This document shows, in pieces, positions 37,601-49,785 of a stretch of 64,000 nt of DNA; within the stretch, counting starts at the first letter, position 1, and each line of letters opens with the position of its first letter. The notes under the pieces are model-generated. The model made no database searches. It was given only the letters and a program-made list of their open reading frames with translations, and had not been told where the DNA came from. The DNA lies in the NCBI GenBank assembly GCA_009103225.1, contig RHPI01000193.1, positions 430,650 to 494,649 of the forward strand, given 5' to 3'. The translations under genes and the position numbers were made by a program. Source of the stretch: Chlorokybus atmophyticus (lineage: Eukaryota; Streptophyta; Chlorokybophyceae; Chlorokybales; Chlorokybaceae).

Positions 37601-39360
37601 GGTGTTGGGTTGGGTCTGCTGGTCGAGGAGAGCTAAGCAGGCGCCGACGGTGACGTGGTAGTTGGCCTTGACCTTGCGCACTGCAAGAACAACCCCAGCC
37701 AGTCAGCTTGTTGGTGACCTGACCTGTGCTCTGTGTATATCAAGCGCACATGTGTGTGCAAATTTGCGTACCCGTGTGCGCGCGCGAGCACACGGGTAAG
37801 CCCTGTGCTCTATAGATGTATGTCGTACATGCGTGCGTGTGGAAGCGTGCGAGCGTGAGCGTGTATATCGCGTAAATGCATGTGTGTGAATGCGCTTGAT
37901 AGAGTATGCGCGAGAGCCTTTGTGAAAGTATGTGTGTGTGCGCTACCCGGATGCATTGCTCGAGTGCATGCGGGTAGTGTATGCGGGTCTGTGTCTGTCT
38001 AATTGTGTGCGTCATGCGCATGGGGGAGTTCATACACCGTGCATCATGCACCACACCTGCAGGGCAGTTGCGTACGACCGACAGCAGCCCGTTCCCCGTG
38101 AAACCTATCCCCCCGTATCGCGCTTTGAACGTGTGCAGGCGGCTCAGGCCTCGCAGAGACACGAGGCCCTCGTCCGTCGCCGAATACCAACAATCAAGTG
38201 ATAGAGACTCCAACTCGCGCAAACCGGAACCGACCTCGGCAAGGCTGGCATCTAAAAGGGAGGGAAAGAAGCACATCAGTGACAAAGAATGAGACGCACG
38301 CAAGCACACAGACATGCCGGGGGAAACACACGTGCAAAACCACACACGCATGCATGCGCGCACATGCATGCACGCGCGTGCATGTGCGCGTGCAGTGCAC
38401 ACTTACACACGCGAGTGCGCGTGTGCACCCACGCACACATACGCGCACACATTGAGTTGCTCGTCGTCAGATGTTGACATGCCAACTACCACACGTGCAA
38501 TTGCCTGAGCAAACTTCTCACCAGTGAGGTTCACCGCCATGAACAGCGTCAACACCCTCAACTTTTTGCATCCCATGACGAACTCCTTGAGCGACGCGTC
38601 GTCCATCTCGTGACAACTCGACTTGAGCTTCAGCACGCGCAGGGAGTCCCGACACGCGAGGGCGCGGAGGGCACGGCCACTATATCCCAAGGGGGGCCTC
38701 CCGTCCTGAAGGAGAGGGTGTGTGAATTGTATGTTGGTGTAGGTGTTGGGGGATGTGTTGGGGGGGGATTGGACCTGTAAGCTCATGTGCGCGAGGTGGA
38801 CGGAAGCGTGCAAGGAGGTGAGCGAGGGGCAGCAAAGTGCGAGGGCTTCGACGCCGTCGTCACCGACAGCGCACCGCTCCAAACGCACCGTGCGAAGCTG
38901 CACACAAGTTGTGAAGCTGAGCACAGCACTCATCAATGTGGCATTCGTGCGCGCGCATATGTGTTTGCGCGCATCTGCGCATGCAATCAAACGCGCGTCT
39001 GTGTGTGTGTGCGTGTGTTTGGGAGTTCCCCCCACACACGCACATGCTGGGTGCGTGTGTGCATGTATGTGTGGGTGCTTGTGTGTGGGTGCGTGCATGC
39101 CTGTGATGTGTGTATGTTGTCCAATGTACCTGTCGGCAGTGCGCAGCGATGGTCGCCACGACGCTATCGTCCACCTGCCTAATGTGATACAACTCAAGCG
39201 TTGTTAGCGCCGGACACAGGAATCCCAGCTCCCTCCACGTTGCCGTCATCGGCGCGCTCGCACGGTAATCGTCGTACGATCGGAAGCGGAACTCGACGGC
39301 TTCTCCGCGCAACCAACGCAGGCAACCGCGCAAGCCGCTGCGATGGATGAGGGTGAGAAC

Positions 39361-39391
<31 letters not shown>

Positions 39392-41162
39392 NNNNAAGGG
39401 GCGCAGGCATGCCTTGGGGCATAGTGGTGGGCAGACCTGTCGGTGAGGCGGCCGCCCTCGCTGATGTGATCGAGCACGCTTGTGTGCGCGTCCCAGATGG
39501 CAGAACGCCTGAGTAGTGCGTCGCGCCCGACCCTCGCAAACTGCCTGCAATGTGGGTGTTGTGTTGGAAAGCCTACAACAATGTGTCAAACACGCCTGTA
39601 CACGACCCATCGCAACAACTCGCGTACCTTGACACTGTGCTTATGCGTGCAATGCGCGCGAGTCCGCCACCTCCAGCAGCCACATACGAAAATACGTGCA
39701 GTAAGGCTTCATCAGGCAGGTCCTCGATTGTTGCCTTTGTGCACACCGATTCGCTGTTGCTACTCCTCGTTGAGGTGTTTGCGTTGGAGGTGTTGACAGC
39801 TGGCGAGTACAAGTCCTGGCTCGTGCTTGCTGTGCTTGCCTCGAAGTCATCCAAATCTTCAACGGACAGGGACCAGTCAAGCGTGGGACCGTGCAGCTGA
39901 AGAACTCGTGCTCCGTCCACACTGAATATAGGCTATCAGAATACACATGCACGTGCATACTCGCGCGCGTATTAGACACGCTCACACACGCAGGCACATT
40001 CACACACACACGCATGCACGCACGCATGCACGCACATGCACACTCACACGCGCGCGCACGCGCGCATACATACGGAGACACACTCATCTGCATGCGTGCC
40101 CATGAACAGAAACGCACGCACACGCACGCACGCACACGCACGCACACGCACACATGCGCCCCCCCACACACACAACCACATCTCCACCTCTGTGCGAGTG
40201 CGGCGATGATGCTCAGCGGCGTCAAATACGTCTCCACGTTCTCCACGCGGCACTCCCCCTCTCGCCCCTCTTCTCCCCCGCCAGTCGCGACGACTCGGCA
40301 CGCGGCCACGCGACACACTTCGGGCGCGTCCCCCCGCGACTCGCCATTGAAGCTGTCGGCGAGGGAAGCGAGGAGGGAGGAGACGGAGGCGTAGACGCCA
40401 CCCGCGCAGGGACAAGCTGCCTGCGTCGTGGGTGCTTGCAGCTGTCAGGGATAGTGCGACAGCTGTGAGTGTGACAGACTGTTTGCAGCAAGCATGTCAA
40501 TGAGCAACTGTGTGAGCAGCTTCAGATTCGTCATCCGTGTTCGTGCATGCGATCTGCTTGACTCGTGATGATTGCATGCTTATGGCAAGCAACAACTGAA
40601 TATATGTGGAACTGGCTTGCTTTGATGTGATACGCAGCCTCGCAATTGAGTATAAGGTAGATCGTGTGGGAATAAGGTTGTGAACACACAGGCGTGCGTG
40701 ACAAGACAGGTCAGCTGCATCGATGCTTGTTTGCACCCGTCAAGTCACAAGACAAGCACGAATTATGCGTTAGTATAGCATAATGCAGAATAGCAAGCAA
40801 GCAAGTTGAAAGCCGTGAAGTGCTGTGCACTGTACTATGCTGTATGTTGTTCAGACCACTGCGCCAACTGTAATAAGTTGCGTGTTAAACTTGCTTCCCA
40901 AGCATCACAGCTTCACAAAGAAGTTTTAGGAGGCAACCAGGCTGATGCCAGCTAGCATGGCCTAGACTTGACTTGACACGACCAGGCCAGCGTGTCCCAC
41001 CTGCTGCCTATCCGCCTGGTCGATTACCCCAGCAACGTCCTCCCTGTCGTTCTCTCCCCTCTCCAGCTCGGCTCCCACATCCCAGGCGATGCGAGCCATG
41101 CGGCGAGCCCGCTGCACAGCCGCCGCCACCGCCACCGCCGCCGCCTGCTGGCCAGCAAGCAT
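34611..41162 (-). CDS. F-box and leucine-rich-repeat protein with long C-terminal region
   Basis: Fourteen minus-strand exons all join in phase: 41001-41162, 40188-40420, 39628-39921, 39437-39544, 39130-39337, 38775-38897, 38522-38705, 38057-38251, 37343-37680, 36973-37089, 36574-36881, 36029-36204, 35085-35679, 34611-34890; 1,106 residues. An Ala-rich helix starts the protein. An F-box begins near residue 197 (IEDLPDEALLHVFSYV, then SRQFARVGRDALLRRSAIWD). Leucine-rich repeats follow (ALTTLELYHIRQVDDSVVAT, LRTVRLERCAVGDDGVEAL, LRVLKLKSS, LRVLTLF, LESLSLDCW). The last about 500 residues are helical with no domain I recognise. F-box proteins are substrate adaptors of SCF ubiquitin ligases, with LRRs usually binding the substrate. 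Start is the first ATG after an upstream in-frame stop. Confidence 0.82.
36281..36359. repeat. Duplicate of tRNA-Asn 5' end and flank, ending at an N
   Basis: These 79 bases match 29,975-30,053, which begin inside the 5' acceptor arm of the tRNA-Asn gene and continue into its upstream flank. The copy stops a few bases after a single N at 36,355 and sits in intron 11 of the F-box gene. Near-identity over an AT-rich low-constraint sequence suggests a very recent duplication or a misjoined contig end. Confidence 0.8.
36360..36572. repeat. GTGCGCG-type alternating tract in intron
   Basis: About 210 bp of alternating GT/GC/AC sequence. Similar tracts fill other introns of the same gene at about 37,105-37,315, 37,745-37,995, 38,285-38,455, 38,935-39,115, 39,350-39,392 and 39,945-40,165. 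A four-base N run (39,393-39,396) interrupts one of them. Confidence 0.7.
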
Positions 41163-41597
41163 CCCCGCCAGGCATGTCACAGCAGTTTAGCAGCTAACAG
41201 AGTAATCTCGATATCACCTGTAAAGCTAGACATCGTCAATGTTGCGCGACAGGAACACTGGATATCAATGTTAGAAATAACGCGGTCTAGCCTGTGATGG
41301 CGCTAAAGCGGGTGCTAACTGGGTATGCCTACGCACGTTGTCCGTGCCACGCGCGTGGCATGGAAGGGAAGCTAAGTGACCGGTGCGTTAGTGTCGAACT
41401 GGAAGGGAAGGGTGTGCGTTTACAGTATAGCAGTTTTCTGTTTGGAAGCTTTGTACTCATGCCACGAGTGCTAACGGAAGTTCTGGGACCAGGCCAGAGA
41501 TGTGGGTTGGCCACGTAGGCGGCGGCGGTGACGGTGGTGGCGGTGGCGGTGGCTGTGGGGGCAGCGCTGGTGGCGTGCGGGAGGTACACATAGAGCT
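41163..41597. promoter_or_regulatory. Head-to-head spacer between F-box gene and 74-aa gene
   Basis: 435 bp separate the two start codons on opposite strands. It is partly GGCGGT-repetitive at about 41,515-41,580, and no TATA box is evident. The minus-strand frames here (Pro- or His-rich) are shadows of this repeat. A bidirectional promoter is inferred. Confidence 0.4.
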
Positions 41598-42371
41598 ATG
41601 GTTGACTGGAGAATGTTCTGGATCAGGGCGGCGTACATGAGCTCGCCTGTAATCTTTGGTACCGCCGCCATGCTGTACTATAGCCCCAGCCCCGAGAAAC
41701 TGCAAAAGGTGCATACCGCATGCGAGTCACTACATTATTCCCAATGAGTCGTTCGCACGTCTGGTTCAAGTATTGTGATGCACGCATGGCACATGGACGG
41801 TGGGAGCAGTTTGAAGATATGCTGCGTGTTAGTTGCACTACACATGCGCACGTACAGCAGCGTGTAGACACAGTATATAATTGTACTAAACAGCACGTAC
41901 TTGTGTACCTCAGATCTTACTGAAAGGAAAGTAGGGTGTGAGAGACAACACACCAGCGCATGTGCATACATCACGCACGCACACGCATTCACACACTTGC
42001 ATATGCACATGCACGCTTGCGCACGCTCATGCATGCATGCACACGCCCGCATGTGTACATAAGCACGCACATGCACTTACTCGCATGCACACATGCACGC
42101 GCTGGTGCGCGCGCACAATTTTGTCATGCGCATGTGCACGTGCGTGCATACGCACCCACCCACACGCACACGCATCACAATGACCAACAGCTACACAGTT
42201 GTGAACACACATGATGCCTGCTTACTTGCCTTGATGTTGCGTTGTTGATCTTGCCAGGAGATGGAGAAAACCGGTGTTGTGACCGATGCGAGGTTACAGG
42301 AGGCACGGCAACTGAGGCGTATGCAGATGGAGGCAATGATGGATGAGGTCAAGGCCGCCAAGTCCAATTGA
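41598..42371 (+). CDS. Small membrane-anchored protein, 74 aa, unrecognised
   Basis: Two exons, 41598-41708 and 42258-42371, joined in phase 0, encode 74 residues. The N-terminal half (MVDWRMFWIRAAYMSS, then PVIFGTAAMLYY) looks like a single membrane helix, followed by SPSPEKLQKEMEK and a charged helix rich in Arg, Met, Glu and Lys (EARQLRRMQMEAMMDEVKAA). This is the plan of small mitochondrial inner-membrane assembly factors or complex subunits, but I cannot name the family. The 549-nt intron is filled with ACGCAC/CATGCA tracts. Clean splicing phase and coding character argue that it is real. Confidence 0.65.
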
Positions 42372-42960
42372 TGGGAAGCGCTGTCAATGCATGGTTGACA
42401 GCGTATTGGCTGCTTTTGGTAAACAGTGTGTACTTGTATACTTATGTGCATTTTGGCCACATTGGCGACAATGTTAGACAATTGTAGACAGGCACGTCAT
42501 TGTTGAGTGGTGATTCGTGTTGCAGTGATGTTGTATTTGGTAAGTCCTTACAATCAACTTGAAGTATGGGTACGGAGGCAGGTCTATCAAAACTTGACTT
42601 CTGTGGTGATTGGTGAGAAAGTTGAACTTGTGAGTAATGGTTGCCTCATCCTGCTCTGCCTGCATGAATGATTGGGCTCAAGGACCGTTTATAACACACC
42701 TGATGAGACTGAACATAACACCAAGAAGGGGTACAGGGAAGGATGTAGAACACAGTCAGATTTTACAAGAGATGCTGCTCAAAAGTGCAGCTATAATGCT
42801 CTCAACCCTGATCATCTGTTGAAATGCCACAAATGCACCAGCACCAAATTCAAATGTCCAGCTTGCAGCTAAAGATACCGTCGCATGTTGTACACAAATG
42901 TTGTACACACTATCTCCCATGTATCTAAGACATGTTGCTCTATGACCCTTGTACCTACGA

Positions 42961-43108
42961 CTGCTTCGAAGCTAACCTGAAAGTTCCCGCCTTTGGCTCC
43001 TAGCTACAAGTCAATGCGTGAGCCATCCGCAGCACTGCTTCGAAGCTAACCTGAAAGTTTCCGCCTTTGGCTCCTAGCTACATGTCAATGCGTGAGCCAT
43101 CCGCAGCA
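42961..43108. repeat. 74-bp direct tandem duplication
   Basis: Two adjacent copies (42,961-43,034 and 43,035-43,108) beginning CTGCTTCGAAGCTAACCTGA differ at only two or three bases. They lie a few bases downstream of the stop codon of the minus-strand PTST-like gene, so they would fall in its 3' UTR. 42,372-42,960 has no supported gene. Confidence 0.85.
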
Positions 43109-43112
43109 AAGA

Positions 43113-46066
43113 CTACTGCACCACAAGCACATTGTTGGCTAAATAGCCTTCACCCTCAATCGGCCAGTCGCCCACGACACGCCAATCGCCGTCAACAACA
43201 AACTTGATGTGGTATCTGCATACCACAGTCAACCTCATGTCCTGACAAGTTGCATGTAACACAACATATCTAAATCATCACATGCACATACCGGCCAGGG
43301 CGCAGTCGCAGAGTGGTTCGAAACTCTGCATACGTGCCCATGACTTCGGGAGAGAGCTGCTCTCCTTTGCTCCAGCCATCAAAGGACCCCATCACTTTGA
43401 CATCCTGGTCAAGACAGATTTTGGCAATGTCTGGTGATCCATGTCACTTGTGCTTTTGCTAAGCCACATGCTTCATGTGTACCTGAGCCATTCCCTGCCA
43501 GAATACTTCCACTTGCCGCACCTCATGCTTGTCAACTATCCTCAACTGGGCCTCTATCAACGACTGCAACTCTGCACAGAGAGAGCCCAATCAGATCAAC
43601 CATGTCAGTACGGCTGGCAGATTGTTTGCATGTGGCATTGTGTGCCATAAACGAGAAGTTTGCAACCATGGCATGGAACCAGTGCCAAGGCGGTGATGTG
43701 AAGGACAAGATGAACGGAGATTTACACCAATCCCACCCATCGTTGAATTGTCAAGTAGATGCAATGACGAGTGCATGAGTAACAGGAAGAGTACACCAAC
43801 GAGCTAGCGGTTGGCGTGATTGTTGACGAGAGTCATTGCCTGATATACCCATGGAGCTTACCACGGGTTCGGTCGGCTATGAGTGAGTGCACGTATTTGC
43901 CGTTGGCCTTCGTAAAAGGTTCCCCTCTGGCGGCCTTGCGGCCCATCTCCTCCGCCAGCTGTGCAATAGACTCGAGCTGCTCGCACGCGGACGTGAGCTG
44001 CAAGCGAGCTTCCTTCACGACGGCGTCCATGTCGCGAATCTCCCTTTGCAACCGCCGGTTCTAGATCATACCGAGTGAGTAACAATTGCATGACTGTTTA
44101 CACAGTGCTTGTACGGACTGAATGTACCTGATGTGAGTGAGTGAGTCGATACTGCATTTATGTGGACTGACTGAATGCAGCTATAGTAGAGCCATGAATT
44201 ATGTCAAAACCTGCATGTTGGAGTCGCTCAGCTTCTTGTTGAGCCGCTGTCGTATCTCATTGGCTTGCGCATGTGCTCGTGACTCTGCAAGCGCTGAAGG
44301 GTGGGCAGCAACTTCTTTCACCTTGGCGTTGTATGCTTCACGGTTTGATGTTTGTGCTTGGCTGCCAGATAGCTCTCTTCTGGTCGGCACGGTTGCTGCT
44401 GTATTTCTTGTGGCTGCTGCACTTCTTGTGGCTGCTTCTGGCATGCCTGCCCTGTCCCTGCTTGCGGGCGCTGCTTCTGGGACTCGTTGAAGGGGCGCAG
44501 GCATGCCTGCCCTCTCTGGGCTCACAGGTGCAGGTGGGACTCGTTGAAGGGGCGCAGGCATGCCTTCCCTCTCTGTGCTTGCAGGTGCAGCTGCTTCTTG
44601 GACTCGTTGAAGCGGGGCAGGAGGCCTTCTTTGCATAGGCGGTGGTTTCGTCGTTGTGTCCATAGCTGCAAGCTGCAAAGATGCACGCGCAACATGTAAC
44701 AAGTCTGAAAACTACGACTAAAATAACATCGCATGCAGGCATGCGAGCATGCGCGCATACATACTGCGCGCACACACATGGACATGTGCATGTGCGTGTG
44801 TGAGTGTGAGTGCGTGTGTGCGCATAGAAGCGTGCGCTCGCGCACATGGCTTGTATGACTAGAGTCGCCACAACCCATGGTAACTGACCTCACTTCTCAG
44901 GCGCTTGCTGTAGGTGGTGGCTTCTGACAGTCTTGCGTTCAACTTCTGAAGTACCTCAGTCATCTGTTGAGTAAATATTCGGTTTGGTTTTGATGCAATC
45001 ACAACACAACATCGCAGCACACACATGCTTCAAACTTGCGTGCATACCCGTTGCTGAGCCATACAGCATATGCTTTGGAGTAGAACCACATGTGCTTAAG
45101 TGCGCATGGGCATCGTATGTGTGAGCATGGTATGTGATATGCGCTCATCGTCTCAGCACAATCACATGATATTTACAGACTGCATCAAAATAACATGATA
45201 TCAAGCATACTGCGCAAATGCATATGAGGTGTCTGCTCAACATACATTTGAAAATGGTGAATGTACTTGTCTACTTCATATATACAGCCCTGCTATTGCA
45301 CCATTTGCAATAGCGGCAAACTTGCAATGGCGGCATAATTGCATGGTTGCAATTGATGTTAACACGTGTTGCAATCACACATGCATGTATGCATGCATGT
45401 GGTCGCATATGCACGTTTGCACGTCCACATGGATGCAGACACAGCCTCTGACCACACGCAAACGACTGCATGAAGCGCATACATGCGTAACATTGATTTT
45501 TCAATATGTCTGGCTTAATGCAAAAGCCGTGTCTGCAAGTGTAAATGCAACTGTAACAGTCACTGAGCGCATGCAATTACCAACTGTCACCTTGCCTGCA
45601 AAGTAACAGCTATGGAAATTGTTGGAGGTAGCTATGCACGCAACCATGTGCAATGATTGCGTGCATAGCTACCTCCAACAATTGATGCTGAATCATGAAT
45701 GCTGGACACAAAGCATGCACATGGCTCACCTCGCTAACTTCACGCCGTGTGCTCCTTGAGACAACCGGTGTTGAGGCAGTGGTGGCATTCTCAGCAGAAG
45801 TCCGCTGATCATTCGGCCTAACTGCTTCTACATCGCCTGCCTGCCGCTGACTGCCCACAGCTTGCACCCTTGGCAATGATGTTGGTGGTGAAGGTGGTGG
45901 CGATGACGACGGTGCTGATGAGGATGGTGGTGCCGAAGATGGTGGACGCCTGGCATATCCAGTAACAGGAGGCCTATCTAATGGCAGTGATGATGATGTT
46001 GCACGTCTGGCACGTCCAGTACCAGGAGGCCTATCTGATTGTGATGATGATGGTGGCGGTGATGGA

Positions 46067-46100
<34 letters not shown>

Positions 46101-46365
46101 GCGATGTGCGTCTAGTTTCTCCATTTAATGGAGGCCTATCTGATGGTCTTGCAGAAGCGCTACATTGCACTAAGTAAAGCTTACCACTACTGCGCTGCGA
46201 AACCCTAATTCTGCTTTTACTACTACTACTGCTACTGCTAACCCTTTTGCTAACGTTTGCAACCTGCGCGCAAGAACGAGCGTCAAGCTCTGCAGTGAAA
46301 CCAGTGCAACGACGACCAGCAACCAGCAACGTCGGCAGACACATGGACAAGGACAATCCCACCAT
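43113..46365 (-). CDS. PTST-like starch protein with coiled coil and CBM48
   Basis: Seven exons in phase (45730-46365, 44889-44963, 44211-44672, 43862-44060, 43483-43571, 43292-43404, 43113-43215) give 558 residues. The N-terminus is Ser/Arg-rich and lacks acids early, like a plastid transit peptide (KLYLVQCSASARP may mark its end). Then come low-complexity repeats (DRPP-G-RR units and MPAPLQRV units), a coiled coil (LQREIRDMDAVVKEARLQLT) and a C-terminal AMPK-type CBM48: VMGSFDGWSKGEQLSP, YHIKFVVDGDW, NNVLVV. PROTEIN TARGETING TO STARCH family members bind glucans through CBM48 and bring starch synthases to the granule. Which family member it is cannot be told here. Poly-Ser is coded by a (GAT)n-type run at about 46,067-46,098. 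Confidence 0.8.
45617..45683. repeat. Perfect 27-bp inverted repeat in intron 1 of PTST-like gene
   Basis: Arms at 45,617-45,643 and 45,657-45,683 (AATTGTTGGAGGTAGCTATG at the outer end) are exact reverse complements around a 13-nt loop. It would form a strong stem in the pre-mRNA or as a cruciform. Size is below that of a typical MITE; a precursor of a small RNA is possible but unproven. Confidence 0.8.
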
Positions 46366-47531
46366 AACACACCACCATGATACTGTAGCCACAATCACCT
46401 ACGACACGTGCAGTGACCAATCATGAACCGCAAGCTACATCATGCATGCTGTTGTATTAGGCTAAGCATGCTGCTTCCACTGGATCTAGCATGCTTTTAG
46501 CCATGCAGCACTACCTGGGCAGCAGAAATAGAGGCGACAGCGACGGCGACAACCATGACGCCGACCACCACGACGACAATACAGCCACCAACAAACTGTA
46601 CTGTGCCCGTGGCCACAAACACGCTGTGCGAAGGCCGGCACAAAGAGGGTGGGAATGGGTATGAAGAGGGTGAGCGCGGGTGGATAAACCCTAATACAGA
46701 ACCCGTTCTGGATGAGGCTTGCTGACGCGGAACGTCTGAGCCGGTTTGACGGGAACGTCTTCGATGCGGTTGAATGGTGAAAGCGCGGCCTGCGTGACGC
46801 GCACTGCACGACAGCGCTGTGCCGCCGCAGCCGGGCACGCGCAGTTCGATGGGGACGACGACGGTTCGCGGTTTTCCCCGACGCAGAATCTACGTCATCG
46901 CGAAAATTGACTGGCAACACGCGAGCTCAGCCGCAGGAATCTGCGGACACTAACCGCGCAATTTACATCAACATAACCAATGGTCAAGCAGACGGGTATA
47001 TTGCCCGCAGCCTCAGTCGACTTCGCGGCTATATGTGGGCTTTGCGCGCAGCTGCCAACGCAGCGACTTCAGTCGATGTCAACTGTGTACTGGTCAGTAC
47101 GACGCAGTTAGTTATTATTGGGCGCGGGAGAGCGGCTCACTCAACACCTTTGGTTTCTGGGGCTGGGAAAACCGGTGTGATAATTTGCCAAGTGCCGAGT
47201 GTGACTGCAAAGCGCAGCCAAAAGCGCGGTCAGCGCGGACCACAAGCGGTTGAATCAGACCGCAGAGGTTAAAGTGACCCAAATTAGGCAGTGTGCCAAG
47301 GAATAAGAGAATATGCCAACAAAAATGCGCACAGGCATGGCCTGGGCGGCATCATCGCTGAGGGCATCCTTGAAGGCATCCTCGGGGGGGTTGCTAACGT
47401 TAGCATTATGCGGAGGTAGCAAAGCTGCAGCTGCAATGGCCCGTTCAAGCAGATTGCTTCGTTTTACGAGCTAACGTTTGCCCTCCCCTCGGCCCTGCTC
47501 CCCTTGCAGCTGACTCTACCAGATTGTAGCC
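46366..47531. other. Divergent spacer between PTST-like and GDPD genes
   Basis: Contains the upstream regions of both genes. A minus-strand frame 46,497-46,838 ends in a hydrophobic Val-rich segment (CIVVVVVGVMVVAVAVASIS), and a plus-strand frame 46,907-47,272 is open, but neither has a recognisable domain or partner exons, so I do not call genes. Confidence 0.45.
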
Positions 47532-49785
47532 ATGGAGGCAAGCAAGCTCGTGCGTTCGCCGTCTGTGCCTACTTCCTCCGTATATGGGTGGATGAACGAC
47601 ACGTGGCAAGCTACAGCTTCCACGCCACCTTCACCGGTCTACAGCCTCAACCTGCCAGGTAGCTGGCTGCTGTGCGTAACCACATTGGTTGTTGACCTTG
47701 GTGAGGTAGTCTCAACAAGCTTCTTGCAAGCTGTTGTGTACGGTTGCTAGCTGCTTCCCTTAGGATTAGCCGCTCGTGTGGTGGATGTTGCGAGCGCTCT
47801 GTGTGCTAGCTCGTGTGCATTGTAAGTGCTGTGTATGTGTGCGTGTTTGTGTTGTTGCTTGTCACTAGCTTCTAGCAACGTGTACATTGCTTTTCGTCGA
47901 AGCTCCTTGTAGAAGTTCAACACTTGTAGCTGTGGGTAACAGCTGGTTGCAACAGGTGTGACTAAGAGTGTGCGCACACCAGCGAGACCATCTCGGTCTT
48001 CAAGCTTCAGTGTGCACAGGTACTGTGTGTGAGGGGTTGTGCAAGCACGCAGTAGACCGCTGTGTACTGTTACTCACTGTTGATAACGTTGTCACCAGGC
48101 ACGCACCCGCGCCAGCTGTTGTACGTTCAGCTTTGCCCTCTCCATCACAGCTCACAGCCATGGCCCCATCTATAACACTTGTTGGGGTGCGGTCAGTGCC
48201 AACACCATCCATACTGGACACAGCTGAACTTTTGCACAGTAAGTCACAGCTTCTCAAAGCCCATCTAGCAGATAGTATAAGTTGTAGCGATGTGCACAGT
48301 TGTACAAGTGTATGTTAGCTTAGGTAGTGTCACATGCTTGGCAGATCTGCCATGGGATGCTCGAGGGATGATGCCAGTCGTTGCACATCGTGGCTGCGGT
48401 AAAAACGATGTGACCAAGAGAGAGGAGTTCCGCGCCATCACAGACCCTGATATACGTGAGTTGTTGTTTGTCAAGAGATTACTGCTCGCTGCGGCACACG
48501 TAGATAGCATTGGTTTTGACATGTGTAAAACTGCAGGTGAAAACACTATACTTTCATTTAATACCGCGGCAGAACTTGGAGCAGATTTCGTGGAGTTTGA
48601 TGTGCAAGTCACCAAGGACAATGTCCCAGTTTTGTTTCACGACACATTCATTGTGCGGACAGACAAGTCTGGTGCTACTGTAAGTGGACTCCCGCTGAGA
48701 GCTCATCTCATGTGCTGTGTGGCTTGATCAGCTATTGACACCCGCATTATTTTAATTGTAGACTTCAACGCCAGTCTCTGCACTGAACCTGAATGAGTTC
48801 AAGCAGCCGTCCCCTTCACACTTATTGCGACGTGACTCGTCGGCTATTGTGCACCCGTGGATGTGTGCTGTTGAAGACAGCATGCCTACACTCGAGGAAG
48901 CCTTCACCCGTGTCCCATCACAAGTAAGTGGTCAACCTGCATCACTCGGTAGCTTTGTCCAACTTGCCGCACTGGCCGATATTGAGCGCTTTGCACCTTT
49001 CAGGTTGGATTCAACGTGGAGTTGAAACTCCCCTTCCCTACAGATGATGGTCCCCAGCTGACAGAAGTAGAAAAGCAGAGCTTTGTTGATGCTACATTAG
49101 AGGTATGAGCGCAGCACAACGTGCACAATGTGCATGTTGCCTCAAGCAAGCTCGTGATTGAGAGGTGTGTGCTGTGATTGTTGAGTTGTAGTGCCAAGTT
49201 GTAGTGTCAAGTTGTTGTGACCGCTGTGTGTGTTGTGCCATGCAGCTGCTGCTGGTGCCTGTGTTGCTCATACAATGTGCCATGCAGGTTTGTGAGAAGC
49301 AGGCCTACAGCCGTCGAATAGTCTACTCAAGTTTTGACCCAGATGCTGTTATATACTTGCGCAAGCGGCAGTCCAAGTACCCTGTATTCTTCTTGACTGA
49401 GGCTGGAGCTGACACATACACTGACGACAGAAGAAACTCCATTGCTTCAGCAGTCAAAGTTGCCCTTGACAACAATCTTCACGGCGTGGTATCATACGTG
49501 AAGCCCCTCATAGCGAACCCGTTCCTCATTCGTACAGTAAAGGATGCTGGCCTGCTGCTCATGACATATGGCTCAGACAACAACTTGGTGGACTCGCTGC
49601 GCTTGCAAGAACAGTTTGGCGTGGACGCGGTCATCGTGGACAAGGTCTATCACATTGTCACAGCGGCTCAGTCCCGCCCATCGCAGCGTGCGGATGTTGT
49701 CTTTATACCCAACATGGCCATGGACGTGTTCGCCACCACCTCGCCACCGCCTTCCTCTGCACCAGTGGGGCGTGTGGGCGCATGA
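47532..49785 (+). CDS. Glycerophosphodiester phosphodiesterase
   Basis: Eight exons (47532-47658, 47956-48019, 48099-48238, 48345-48455, 48537-48679, 48762-48923, 49004-49102, 49288-49785) join in phase to 447 residues. After a Ser/Pro-rich N-terminal 110 residues come the GDPD hallmarks: [11 protein letters not shown] (catalytic His-Arg), [27 protein letters not shown] with the metal-binding Glu and Asp, and PVLFHD. Later [10 protein letters not shown] and ADTYTDDRR, then [11 protein letters not shown]-like [11 protein letters not shown] in the TIM-barrel end. These enzymes cut glycerophosphodiesters into glycerol-3-phosphate and an alcohol, and help recycle phosphate from lipids. No clear signal peptide is seen; the protein may be cytosolic or plastidial. 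Divergent from the PTST-like gene. Confidence 0.88.

Noticed and set aside
41329-41714. Three overlapping minus-strand frames rich in Pro, His or Ala/Thr
   Set aside because: They come from a GGCGGT repeat; the plus strand carries a properly spliced exon at 41,598-41,708.
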